A DNA stretch of 64,000 nt from Hyphomicrobium sp. (GTDB lineage: Bacteria > Pseudomonadota > Alphaproteobacteria > Rhizobiales > Hyphomicrobiaceae). This document shows, piece after piece, positions 8,632 through 18,031 of this stretch. Within the stretch, counting starts at the first letter, position 1; every line of letters starts with the position of its first letter. The notes under the pieces were generated by a model. That model was not told where the DNA came from, ran no database searches, and was given only the letters and a program-made list of their open reading frames with translations. Position numbers and translations under genes: made by a program. Location: assembly GCA_030148425.1 (NCBI GenBank), contig JASBTM010000001.1:124001-188000 (forward strand), written 5' to 3'.

Positions 8632-11600
8632 GCGAGCTGTCCGGCGAGGTTGGTGGGGCGGTCTCCAGCTATTCCGAAGCGACGGAACAGGATCGGCAGC
8701 AAGATGAGAGTGAGCGCTGTCGATGTGGTGAGGCCACCAATGACGACGATGGCCAGCGGCTTCTGGATTTCGGAACCCGGTCCATTCGCAAATAGGAGTG
8801 GGACAAGTCCGAAAGCTGCAATGCTGGCAGTCATCATCACCGGTCGAAGCCGTCGAAGCGCGCCCTCATATACGGCGTCGGCAACGCTCGCGCCGGCTGC
8901 CAGCAGCTCGTTGAAGTGACTGACGAGGACCAATCCGTTCAATACGGCTATGCCGAGAAGGGCGATGAAGCCGACCGACGCGGGCACCGACAGGTATTGG
9001 CCGGAAATCCAAAGGGCGAGGACGCCGCCGACAAGCGCAAACGGCACGTTGGCTAGGATAAGAAGCGATTGGCGAAGCGAGCGCAGGACGGCGAAGAGAA
9101 CGCCAAAGATAAGCCCAAGGGCAATTGGCACGACGATCGCCAGACGGGCCGCGGCGCGCCGCTGATTTTCGAACTGGCCGCCCCAGACAAGATAATACCC
9201 TTGCGGCAACTGCACCTGAGCCGCAACGGCTCGTTGGGCGTCGTCGACGAACCCGACGAGATCACGGTTCGTGACATAAGCTTGAACGACCGCAAACCGC
9301 GACGCATTTTCGCGTTCGATCTTGACCGGGCCTGCTACACGCTCGAGCTTTGCAACATCGCCGACACGAACGAGGCCACCGTCTCCGGTTGCGAGCTGTG
9401 TTTCAGCAAAAATCTCCGGAGCATCGCGAACCTGACGCTCCCCTCGTATGATGATATTGGTTCTGCGCCCCGGCTCTGCGACGATACCTGCCGAAGTGCC
9501 TTCAATGGTCGAGCGAAGCTCATCTTGCAGCTTCGTTGCGGAAAGCCCGGTACTGCCGGCGGAAAGCCGGTCGATGTTGATCTGCAGAAAGTCAATGGAA
9601 TCGTTGGCGACCGTCGAGACTTCCGCAGCACCTGTGACCTTGCTCAAAGTCTCCTGAATACTCCCGGCGAGTTTGGATAGTGTTTGCAGGTCCGGACCAA
9701 AAATCTTGATAGCCAGGTCGCCGCGCGCACCCGTCAGCATTTCGTTGGTCCGCATTTCGATTGGTTGCGTAAATGCGAACTCATAGCCGGGCTGATTGGC
9801 CATCGCGGTGCGAAGCTGCTCCAATAGCCAAGACTTGTCGGGAGCGCGCCATTCCTTCTTCGGCTTCAAAACCATAAACGTGTCGGTCTCGTTGAGTCCC
9901 ATTGGGTCTAGTCCGAGCTCGTCCGAGCCCACGCGAGCGACGATGCGGTCTATTTCGGGGACTTTCTCCTTGAGCATGCGCTGGATCTGGAGATCACCTT
10001 CGATGCTGGCATTCAGATTGATTGAAGGATGCTTGGTGATCTGCATGATCACTGCGCCTTCATCCATGGTCGGCATGAAGGATTTTCCGATGGCGCTGTA
10101 AGCGACGCCGATAAGGCCGACGCCAATGGCTGCAAGCAGATAGACAGGCAGCGGGAAGGCGAGGCAGGCGGCCAGTAGCGCGCGATAGCCGCGATTGAGA
10201 AGCCGCATCAGCAGGGGCTCGGAATGCTGTCCGGGCTTCAGCAACAATGAGGCAAGAACCGGGATTAGGGTGAGTGACAGGATCAGCGAACTGCTCAGCG
10301 CAAAAGTGATCGTCAGCGCGACTGGCCCGAAGAGCTTGCCCTCAAGCCCCTGCAGAGACAGCAATGGCAAGAAGACAAGACAGATGATCAGAATTCCAGC
10401 CGCGACAGGCGTCGCGACTTCGGCTGCGGCTCGATAGATTGTATGCAGCTTCGGTATTCGGTCCGGCTCATTATTGTGCTGCAAATGCTCAACGGTATTC
10501 TCGACCACGACGACAGCAGCATCGACGATAAGCCCAATGGCAATTGCAAGTCCGCCGAGGCTCATCAGGTTCGCCGACATGCCGAACAGCTGCATCATTA
10601 TGAAGGTCATCAGGGCTGCGAATGGCAACGTGACGGCGACGACAAGTGCCGCGCGCAGATTGCCAAGGAAGGCCACGAGCAGAACTACGACGAGAACCGT
10701 CGCTTCGATCAGTGCCTTCTTGACGGCGCCGACTGCGCTCGTGATGAGATCAGACCGGTCATAGAAGACGTTGATCCGCGCGCCGTTCGGCAAACTTGAG
10801 CTGAGATCGTCGAGCCGCTGGCGGACGGATTTGACAATGGCGCTCGCGTCGGCACCTCGCAGCGACAAAACGAGACCTTCAACCGCTTCGCCCTTCCCAT
10901 CCTGGGTAACCGCACCGTATCGCGTCAGACTGCCGACCTCGACTTTCGCCACGTCGCCTAAACGCAGCACCCGAGAGCCTTCGAGTTTGAGAACGATTTG
11001 CTGAAGATCCTTAGGAGCGTTTATGGCGCCCTGAGCCCGCACGACAAGTGCCTTCTCGCCCTCGCTCAATCTTCCCGCGCCATCATTGCGGTTGTTCGCT
11101 TCTATGGCCGCAGCAACATCCGATATGCCGAGGCCTGCAGCCGCCAGCGCCGCGTGATTGGGTATGACCTCAAATGTCCGCACAAAGCCCCCGAGGGCGT
11201 TGACATCGGCGACGCCCGGAATCGTGCGGAGCGCGGGGCGTATTGTCCAATCGAGCAGGCTTCGGCGTTGCTCGAGTGAGAGACCGTCACCTTCGATGGT
11301 GAACATGAATACATCAGAGAGTGGGGTCGAGACGGGTGCTAGGCCGCCTATAACGTCCTTCGGGAGGTCGCCGCGGACTCCCGCCAGGCGTTCCGCCACT
11401 TGCTGACGTGCCCAGTAGATGTCGGTCCCTTCGGAGAAGTCGAGGGTAATATCTGCGATTGCGTATTTCGCGGTGGATCGCAGAATCGTCTGCCCCGGAA
11501 TTCCGAGCAGCTCCATCTCGATCGGCGCGATGACACGGGTTTCGACCTCCTCCGGTGTCATTCCGGGCGCCTTCAGAATCATCTTCACCTGAACAGGAGC

Positions 11601-11726
11601 GATGTTCGGAAACGCGTCGATCGGGATTGACTGAAATGCGTAGCTTCCGGCAGCGGCGATGAGGCCGAATACCAACAGCGTGAAGACTCTCTGCGTGAGA
11701 GAAAACTCTATGAAACGGCGCAGCAT
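8562..11726 (-). CDS. czcA: heavy-metal efflux RND permease (CzcA/CusA family)
   Basis: Start assigned to MLRRFIEFSLTQRVFTLLVFGLIAAAGSYAFQSIPIDAFPNIAPVQVKM; typical HME-RND body (about 1050 aa). ORF-track start at 11912 is too long. Confidence 0.88.
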   Translation of the reverse strand: MLRRFIEFSLTQRVFTLLVFGLIAAAGSYAFQSIPIDAFPNIAPVQVKMILKAPGMTPEEVETRVIAPIEMELLGIPGQTILRSTAKYAIADITLDFSEGTDIYWARQQVAERLAGVRGDLPKDVIGGLAPVSTPLSDVFMFTIEGDGLSLEQRRSLLDWTIRPALRTIPGVADVNALGGFVRTFEVIPNHAALAAAGLGISDVAAAIEANNRNDGAGRLSEGEKALVVRAQGAINAPKDLQQIVLKLEGSRVLRLGDVAKVEVGSLTRYGAVTQDGKGEAVEGLVLSLRGADASAIVKSVRQRLDDLSSSLPNGARINVFYDRSDLITSAVGAVKKALIEATVLVVVLLVAFLGNLRAALVVAVTLPFAALMTFIMMQLFGMSANLMSLGGLAIAIGLIVDAAVVVVENTVEHLQHNNEPDRIPKLHTIYRAAAEVATPVAAGILIICLVFLPLLSLQGLEGKLFGPVALTITFALSSSLILSLTLIPVLASLLLKPGQHSEPLLMRLLNRGYRALLAACLAFPLPVYLLAAIGVGLIGVAYSAIGKSFMPTMDEGAVIMQITKHPSINLNASIEGDLQIQRMLKEKVPEIDRIVARVGSDELGLDPMGLNETDTFMVLKPKKEWRAPDKSWLLEQLRTAMANQPGYEFAFTQPIEMRTNEMLTGARGDLAIKIFGPDLQTLSKLAGSIQETLSKVTGAAEVSTVANDSIDFLQINIDRLSAGSTGLSATKLQDELRSTIEGTSAGIVAEPGRRTNIIIRGERQVRDAPEIFAETQLATGDGGLVRVGDVAKLERVAGPVKIERENASRFAVVQAYVTNRDLVGFVDDAQRAVAAQVQLPQGYYLVWGGQFENQRRAAARLAIVVPIALGLIFGVLFAVLRSLRQSLLILANVPFALVGGVLALWISGQYLSVPASVGFIALLGIAVLNGLVLVSHFNELLAAGASVADAVYEGALRRLRPVMMTASIAAFGLVPLLFANGPGSEIQKPLAIVVIGGLTTSTALTLILLPILFRRFGIAGDRPTNLAGQLAWTNPFVNSRSSAPLAASTSSSN

Positions 11727-11730
11727 GCCC

Positions 11731-12786
11731 TCAGTCCCCGGCCGAAAGACGTTCGAGCTGGGGCAGCCCGCTTGCAGCGACTTGGGCTTCGCTGATGACC
11801 GACCCGGAGATCGTTGCGATGCTCGAAGATTTGCCGCGCAGTTGTACTGGTACGACCTTGAACCCGACTGGACTGCGGACGAAAACGACAGGCTGATCAT
11901 CGATTCTGACAACGGCCGAAGCCGGAACGTTCACTGCGCCCGTGACCGTCGCGCGGAGAACGCTTACCGAAACGATCTGGCCGGGCAAGAGATGGGAATT
12001 TGCCGGAATCGCCGCAAACATTACTGCTGATCTCGTCGTGCGGTCGAGAGAGCCTCCCACCGAAACCACCCGGCCCTCTGGGCCATTCGCGATCTGCACG
12101 ATGTCACCGGGTTTCACCAGGGGGATGATGTCCACTGGGACTTGAACTCGCACCCATAGCTCATCGCTTGTGTCAACCGTCACAACCCCGGCCATCGCCT
12201 CGACTTTCTCGCCGGGCACGACAAGAGTTTCGGCGACCTTACCTTCGGCCGGCGCCGGAATAACGTACTGGCCATCCTGTCGAGTGATTATTCCGTTCAA
12301 AGCCGTCGCGCGCTTATGCTGCTCAAGGACAGCGCGCACCTTTGCAACCTGCGCCTCCGCTTCATCCGCCAGTGTCGGATTCTGAAAATTCTTGTCTGCA
12401 AGGGCGCGTCGTCGCCGTGCGATTGCTTCAGCGGCCTGCAGCTCCGCTTCGGATTGAGCGAGCTGGCTCTGAGCATCAAGCAACTCGCGGCTGGAAACCG
12501 TTATCAGCGGCGAGCCTTTGCTGATGCGCTGCCCCGGCAGTACATGCACTTCGGTAACGGTTCCTGCGAAAGGCGCGGCTGCGACGAGACGCGAATTTAA
12601 AGGAGGAACCACGGTGCCGGACAGGACAGCGACCGTTTCCGTGCTGGCGTGTTGCGCCCGCTCAATCTGGATGTTGAGATGCCGGATCTGCTCTGGGGTA
12701 ATGCGAACGTCCTTTGCGCCTGCGCTTACCGGCGCGATTAGCGTCACGGAGGCGAGAATGTGAGGGACGAATTTTGTTCGACTCAT
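11731..12786 (-). CDS. czcB: efflux RND periplasmic adaptor (CzcB-like)
   Basis: 351 aa MFP; signal peptide; AAPFAGTVTEVHVLPGQRISKGSPLITVSSRELLDAQSQLAQSEAEL. Confidence 0.85.
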   Translation of the reverse strand: MSRTKFVPHILASVTLIAPVSAGAKDVRITPEQIRHLNIQIERAQHASTETVAVLSGTVVPPLNSRLVAAAPFAGTVTEVHVLPGQRISKGSPLITVSSRELLDAQSQLAQSEAELQAAEAIARRRRALADKNFQNPTLADEAEAQVAKVRAVLEQHKRATALNGIITRQDGQYVIPAPAEGKVAETLVVPGEKVEAMAGVVTVDTSDELWVRVQVPVDIIPLVKPGDIVQIANGPEGRVVSVGGSLDRTTRSAVMFAAIPANSHLLPGQIVSVSVLRATVTGAVNVPASAVVRIDDQPVVFVRSPVGFKVVPVQLRGKSSSIATISGSVISEAQVAASGLPQLERLSAGD

Positions 12787-12903
12787 CGATGTGCCTTTTT
12801 GCCGACGATGCCGACTGGTTTGCCGAAGATGTCGACTGGCGAGGCATGCGGTGCCGACCTGAAAGGAAGCTGAATTGAAGCTGCAGTAAACCTGACGACG
12901 CTT

Positions 12904-12923
12904 TTTCAGGTTCGTTTCAGGTT
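12904..12923 (+). promoter_or_regulatory. direct repeat TTTCAGGTT-N2-TTTCAGGTT, putative OmpR-family response regulator box
   Basis: Two identical 9-mers at 12904-12912 and 12915-12923 (11-bp period) in the divergent czcB / response-regulator spacer. Confidence 0.5.
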
Positions 12924-12959
12924 GATCGTGTTAAGGAGTGTGAACCGCAGGAGAAGCCC

Positions 12960-13613
12960 ATTCGCATACTGCTGATCGAAGATGATGATGAAATTGCCGA
13001 TCGACTTGTGACCGGTCTTGCGCGGGCGGGCTTTACTGTTGAGCGCGCTGATAATGGGGCTGACGGCTACGCGATGGGTATGGAAGATGCGTATGCTGCG
13101 GTAATTCTCGACCTCGGCCTTCCCCAGATGCGAGGCCTCGACGTTCTCAAGCGGTGGCGCGCGAGCGACTGCAAGATGCCTGTCTTGATTCTCACCGCGC
13201 GAGGCGCATGGGCGGAAAAGGTGGACGGTCTGAACGCGGGCGCGGACGATTATATCACCAAGCCCTTCCACATTCCCGAAGTTGCAGCACGACTCAAGGC
13301 GCTGATCCGCCGCGCCTCAGGAATTGCAAGTTCGCTGATAACCCATCACGGCATCTCGCTTGATACTGCTTCGAGCCGGGTCTTGCTCAATGGCAAACCC
13401 ATCGAATTGACGGCAAGCGAACTTAAGATGCTGACCTACTTCATGTACCGCGTCGGCCGCGTCGTTTCACAGGCCGAGCTCATCGATCATCTCTACGCTC
13501 TTGAGGACAGTCGGGAGTCGAATACCATCGAGGTCTACGTGAGCCGCTTGCGGCGGAAACTCGGTTCGGACGTCATTACGACCGTGCGCGGTCTTGGGTA
13601 CCGGATGGACTGA
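12960..13613 (+). CDS. OmpR/PhoB-family response regulator (CzcR-like), putative ATT start
   Basis: Receiver domain begins (I/M)RILLIEDDDEIADRLVTGLARAG; DLGLPQMRGLDVL, LTARG, ADDYITKPF; C-terminal winged helix. In-frame ORF from 12879 has no ATG/GTG/TTG before 13008; AGGAG at 12949-12953 precedes ATT at 12960. Confidence 0.8.
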   Translation: MRILLIEDDDEIADRLVTGLARAGFTVERADNGADGYAMGMEDAYAAVILDLGLPQMRGLDVLKRWRASDCKMPVLILTARGAWAEKVDGLNAGADDYITKPFHIPEVAARLKALIRRASGIASSLITHHGISLDTASSRVLLNGKPIELTASELKMLTYFMYRVGRVVSQAELIDHLYALEDSRESNTIEVYVSRLRRKLGSDVITTVRGLGYRMD

Positions 13614-13618
13614 GTGGC

Positions 13619-14983
13619 ATGACGAGTTTGAAATATCGGCTGATCTTGGCCGCCACGCTCTGGATTACCGTTGGAATGATTGCGGCAGGCTTTATTCTAT
13701 CGGAGGTTTTCAAGCGCCATGTGATCAACCAGTTCTATTCAGAGATCTATGAGCACCTCGACGAGCTCCTTCACGTGACCGAATTTAGGACCGATGGGCC
13801 GCCGCAAATCAAGAACCGTCTGAGCGACCCTCGCTACGATATCCCGATGTCCGGCTACTATTGGGAAATCGAGAAATCGGGCAACGTTCTCGCGAGATCG
13901 GCTTCGCTCAAGGGTAAGGTGCTTTTGACCTCGGCGGATCGACCGACAGACATCGGCACTCATACCCGCACCATTGCGGGGCCAACCGGCAATGTTCTTA
14001 TTGCGGAGCGCCTTGTTTGGGCATCGCCTCGCGACCCCCCGATACGCTTTGTTGTCGGGACCGATCAACGCCACGTCGATGATGTCGTGTCTCGATTTCA
14101 CGACATTCTGTCGTGGGCTCTGACGGTATTTGGACTTTCGATGATTCTCGGCGCGGCACTCCTGATCTTGTACGCGCTAAAACCGCTGAACGCCTTGCGA
14201 ACCTCTCTGGCGAATGTGCGAACCGGTGCTTCCAGGAGACTTGAGGGCACATACCCTTTGGAAGTTCTGCCGTTGGTGGATGATCTGAATGCGCTGCTCG
14301 TATCGACGTCTGAACTCATACAGAGGGCGCGGACGCAAGCCGGAAATTTGGCACACGGATTAAAGACGCCTCTCGCTGTATTGGCGGATGAAGCATACCG
14401 TATCGAGGAACAAGGTCTGCCGCAATCATCGGCAACTATCCTCGCCCAGTGTCGCAAGATGCAAACACAGATTGATTATCAGACTGCACGAGCCCGTGCC
14501 GTTGCCATGCGCTCGGTTCCGGGCACGGTAGCTGACGTTCGCAAGTGCTCGGAAGAAGTCGTCAAGGCCCTTCGCCGGTTGTACGGCCAGAGTGGCGTAG
14601 AGATAGCAGTCGAAGTTTCAGATGGCCTCTTGGTTGCTTGCGATCCCGAGGACTTCAACGAAATGCTGGCAAACGTTGTCGACAACGCGTGCAAGCATGC
14701 CAAATCGCATGTTCGCGTGTGGTGTCACGGGCTAGCTTCCGACAAAACCTTCAGTCTCAACGTCGAAGATGATGGAAACGGGCTACCGCCTGAGGCCTTC
14801 GAAGTGGTTTTCGATATCGGCGAACGATGGGATTCCCGTGAGGCCGGCTCTGGGCTTGGACTTGCCATCGTGCGTGATTTGGCTCGGCTCTATGGCGGCG
14901 ATGTCAATCTGCAAAAGTCAAGCATGGGCGGCCTTTGCGTCGTGCTTACACTTCCGGCGGCGTTGCAGGGTGATCGTCTATAA
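13619..14983 (+). CDS. sensor histidine kinase (CzcS-like)
   Basis: Two TM segments, H-box NLAHGLKTPLAVLADEA, N-box ANVVDNACKHAK, DDGNGLPPEAFEVVFD, GSGLGLAIVRDLARLYGG. Confidence 0.88.
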   Translation: MTSLKYRLILAATLWITVGMIAAGFILSEVFKRHVINQFYSEIYEHLDELLHVTEFRTDGPPQIKNRLSDPRYDIPMSGYYWEIEKSGNVLARSASLKGKVLLTSADRPTDIGTHTRTIAGPTGNVLIAERLVWASPRDPPIRFVVGTDQRHVDDVVSRFHDILSWALTVFGLSMILGAALLILYALKPLNALRTSLANVRTGASRRLEGTYPLEVLPLVDDLNALLVSTSELIQRARTQAGNLAHGLKTPLAVLADEAYRIEEQGLPQSSATILAQCRKMQTQIDYQTARARAVAMRSVPGTVADVRKCSEEVVKALRRLYGQSGVEIAVEVSDGLLVACDPEDFNEMLANVVDNACKHAKSHVRVWCHGLASDKTFSLNVEDDGNGLPPEAFEVVFDIGERWDSREAGSGLGLAIVRDLARLYGGDVNLQKSSMGGLCVVLTLPAALQGDRL

Positions 14984-15307
14984 GGCGGCGCCACGTTCGT
15001 CCGTTCAGGCTTGGATAACGGACGGCTCATCGCGAGGCGGCCTATTGCGCTCTTCCCCACGCCAGAAGTCGGCTTTTGGGACGTTTCGTCTAAGTGCGGC
15101 GCACTATCATCTCTCTTCGCCTCGGCCGCTTTCTCTGCATCGCTTCGCTTTGGCCATCGGTAGTTATCAGCCGAGCAATGTCCGCTTCGGGTCAGAGCGG
15201 TCGATCGAGTGCCATCTAAATCGCGTCCGCTTGCGCGGGCAAAGCCGAAGATGAACATCCAAATTTGCGGTCGCGCCGTCTGTCACAGCTCGATCATTCA
15301 GGCGAAG

Positions 15308-15399
15308 AGTTCTCATCTTCATCCGCTACGGTAAAGTTCGATGAGCTGATTTATTTGATCTTTTTTGATGGCGCGCCGGAGATGATGAAGATGAGAACT
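15308..15399. repeat. 16-bp perfect inverted repeat AGTTCTCATCTTCATC / GATGAAGATGAGAACT
   Basis: Arms at 15308-15323 and 15384-15399, flanking the duplicated tRNA end. Confidence 0.75.
15363..15379. repeat. 17-bp direct repeat of the tRNA-Arg 3' end (att-like)
   Basis: TTTTGATGGCGCGCCGG here equals 16244-16260, which covers the last 11 nt of the tRNA plus 6 nt downstream. Confidence 0.7.
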
Positions 15400-15452
15400 T
15401 TTTCATAGGTGTTCGGATTGATTGATTTGTGGCCCAACTAGCCGACAAACCC

Positions 15453-15941
15453 TTATTTGCGGGGATCGTCGGCAGGATTGATATACTGGATGTTCCAGGG
15501 TCCGGTCGCCGTGAGAAGAACCACAGTCTCTTCTTCGTTCCATAGATAGTGAGCGTGACCGCCGGGCAAGGTGAAGCTGGCTCCTGCTCCGAGCTTATCC
15601 CCCTTCTGCCGATCCAGTTTTTCGCCCATCCCATTCCAGACGGTGCCCTTCAGAACGGTGATGACCTCGGCGAAGGGATGGGTGTGGGCAGGGATTTCAT
15701 AATTGGCCGGGAATTTAAGGTAAGCCATGAACACACCGGGCTTGCTGGGGTCTCCCGCGATGAGGGCACTCTCCGCTGACCCAGGTAGCAACGACTCATG
15801 CTTCCATGCAATGCCGTTCAGCTCAAAATTTTCCATCTTGGCTATGGTCAACCGATCTATTTGGTCGCTTTGCGCGAACGCATGTATCGATGCCACTGTG
15901 AAAAATAGGCCCGCAATGCCGACCGCCAGAACTCGTCTCAT
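15453..15941 (-). CDS. cupin domain secreted protein
   Basis: Signal peptide; YEIPAHTHPFAEVITVLKGTVWNGMGEKLDR...LGAGASFTLPGGHAHYLW. Confidence 0.8.
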   Translation of the reverse strand: MRRVLAVGIAGLFFTVASIHAFAQSDQIDRLTIAKMENFELNGIAWKHESLLPGSAESALIAGDPSKPGVFMAYLKFPANYEIPAHTHPFAEVITVLKGTVWNGMGEKLDRQKGDKLGAGASFTLPGGHAHYLWNEEETVVLLTATGPWNIQYINPADDPRK

Positions 15942-16249
15942 TGTCTCTAAATTCCTCGTGCGACTTTCTTTCTCGTCTGCACGAGTAAATCGTATATCTA
16001 GACCTTCGAAGGCACTTTTTTGTGAATGCTTGTGAATGTGAAAACAGATCTCGCGCTCGATGTCTGTGGGGGCGGGCGCGTCGTGCGTACTAGGTTGTTG
16101 GCGCGTCCGTTTGCGCGCGAAATGCGAACACTGCCAGCATAAATTTGACGTGAATTAATGGACCTCAGGCCGCCGTACACTAGCTGAGAGTCCCGCCTTC
16201 ATCCGGTCCTGTGTCATTGCGCAGGTTAACTTGCTTGCCATCCTTTTGA

Positions 16250-16326
16250 TGGCGCGCCGGGAAGGATTCGAACCCACGACCCCCAGATTCGTAGTCTGGT
16301 GCTCTATCCAACTGAGCTACCGGCGC
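16250..16326 (-). tRNA. tRNA-Arg (anticodon ACG), CCA encoded
   Basis: Minus strand: GCGCCGGTAGCTCAGTTGGATAGAGCACCAGACTACGAATCTGGGGGTCGTGGGTTCGAATCCTTCCCGGCGCGCCA folds as a cloverleaf; anticodon loop CTACGAA. Confidence 0.96.
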
Positions 16327-16487
16327 TTTTTTCGTTGCGTTGGGGCTGGAAGCCCATCCGGCGGCGTGGCCGGGCGACGAAGGAACTCTCTCTAGTGGGT
16401 CGCGTCGCGGAGCGCAAGACCCCTCTTTCATGCAGGCGGTGACGTGTCGCCGCGCTTGGAGTTCGGAGCCCCAAGAGGCCACGTTCG

Positions 16488-18002
16488 TCAGTTGGCCAGC
16501 CGGTCCGGAAGCTCGATGCGGAAGCGGGCGCCTTTTTCGGTGTCGACGAGCGTTAGCGAGCCGCCGTGGGCCTGGACAAGCTCGGCTGCGATGACAAGGC
16601 CGAGACCGGTGCCCCCTTTCTTCGTCGACCCCTGGAAGGCCTTGAACAGATTTTCGCGCGCCTTTTTGGGAACGCCGGCGCCGTTGTCCATGACATCGAC
16701 AAACACCCGCCGTCCCTCGCGACGGGCTTCGACGCGGACTTCGCCGTCGGTCTTGCCTTCGACGCTTTCGATGGCCTGAACGGCGTTGCGGATGAGATTG
16801 CTGAGCGCGCGGAAGAGATGCTCGTGATCGGCATCGATGAGAAGCGCCGGGTCGACATTCGCGATGAAGGCGACCGCGCCTTCGCGGGGGAGGCCTTGGC
16901 TGTCCGCGACCTCGTCGACAAGCGGCCTCAGCGGCATCAGCTCTCGCCGAGGGGCCGCTTCGGAAACGCCACCGAACTGCAGGGACGAATTGCAGAACTG
17001 AATGGCGCGGTCGAGCGAGGCGATCAGTTTCGGCACGAAGCGCTGCACGGTCGGATCGGGGATGGCGACGAGACGGTCGGAGATGAGCTGGGCGTTGGCC
17101 AGCATGTTGCGGAGATCGTGGTTGATCTTCGATACGGCCATGCCGAGCTGCGCAAGCCGGTTCTTTTGAGCAAGAAGACTCGAGAGCTGCCGCTGCATGC
17201 TCGCAAGCTCTCGTTCGGCGACGCCGATTTCATCACGTCGGCCAGTGTCCGGCATGATGCGGCTTTGATCTTCGGGGTTTTCCGCGAAGTGCAGCATGTT
17301 CGTCGTGATCTGGGTCAGCGGCTTTACGAATAAGCGGCTGAGGGCGAAGTAGACGACGACAGCCGTCAACAGCGACAGGATAATCGACAGCCAGAGGATG
17401 TTCATACCGTAGCGGATCATCGCCGCCTTGAGCGGGTTTTCCGGAATGACGATCTCGATAAGGCTGTCGTTGTCGGGTCCGCTATGGCCGACGACGCGTA
17501 TGGTGCGATTGCTCGACAGAAGCGTGGTCACGGCATCGCGTGCCTGCTCGAACCGCGTCGACAAGCTCTGCCAGAACGAGGTCGGTTCGGGCGGGAGATA
17601 ATAGATGTAGTCGATCGAGAGATCGCCGTCGGGTGGAAATACAAGACGGCGTTCGCCGGCAGAGCGCGATGCGATCGCCTTCACTTGCGCCGTTCTAAGA
17701 AGATCGGCGCGCAAGGCGGAAGGAATTTGTCCGCCCGGAAAGGCGTCGGACGTCAGGGCCGCGAGCTGGGCTGCCGTCAGTCGCTCCTGCAGCCACGTTA
17801 CGCGGTAGCTGGCGATCGACGGCAGAAAGATCAGGGCTTCCGCGATGAGAACGAACACCGCGGTCAGGATGATGAGCTTGGTTGGAAGCCCGCGGCTTTC
17901 CCAGAAGCGCGCAACAGCATGCCACGGCGCCATCATGCGCGAGGTCGTCTTCCTGGCGCCGGTCTCGTTTTTGTCGTTGCCGTTGAAAATCGCGCGCTGC
18001 AC
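16488..18002 (-). CDS. sensor histidine kinase with HAMP domain (no adjacent response regulator)
   Basis: 504 aa; HAMP after TM2, H-box KINHDLRNMLANAQ, N-box NLIRNAVQAIE, DNGAGVP, GTGLGLVIAAELVQAHGG. Confidence 0.85.
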   Translation of the reverse strand: MQRAIFNGNDKNETGARKTTSRMMAPWHAVARFWESRGLPTKLIILTAVFVLIAEALIFLPSIASYRVTWLQERLTAAQLAALTSDAFPGGQIPSALRADLLRTAQVKAIASRSAGERRLVFPPDGDLSIDYIYYLPPEPTSFWQSLSTRFEQARDAVTTLLSSNRTIRVVGHSGPDNDSLIEIVIPENPLKAAMIRYGMNILWLSIILSLLTAVVVYFALSRLFVKPLTQITTNMLHFAENPEDQSRIMPDTGRRDEIGVAERELASMQRQLSSLLAQKNRLAQLGMAVSKINHDLRNMLANAQLISDRLVAIPDPTVQRFVPKLIASLDRAIQFCNSSLQFGGVSEAAPRRELMPLRPLVDEVADSQGLPREGAVAFIANVDPALLIDADHEHLFRALSNLIRNAVQAIESVEGKTDGEVRVEARREGRRVFVDVMDNGAGVPKKARENLFKAFQGSTKKGGTGLGLVIAAELVQAHGGSLTLVDTEKGARFRIELPDRLAN

Positions 18003-18031
18003 TGGATCGAGCTTCTCCTACGCGGAGATCA

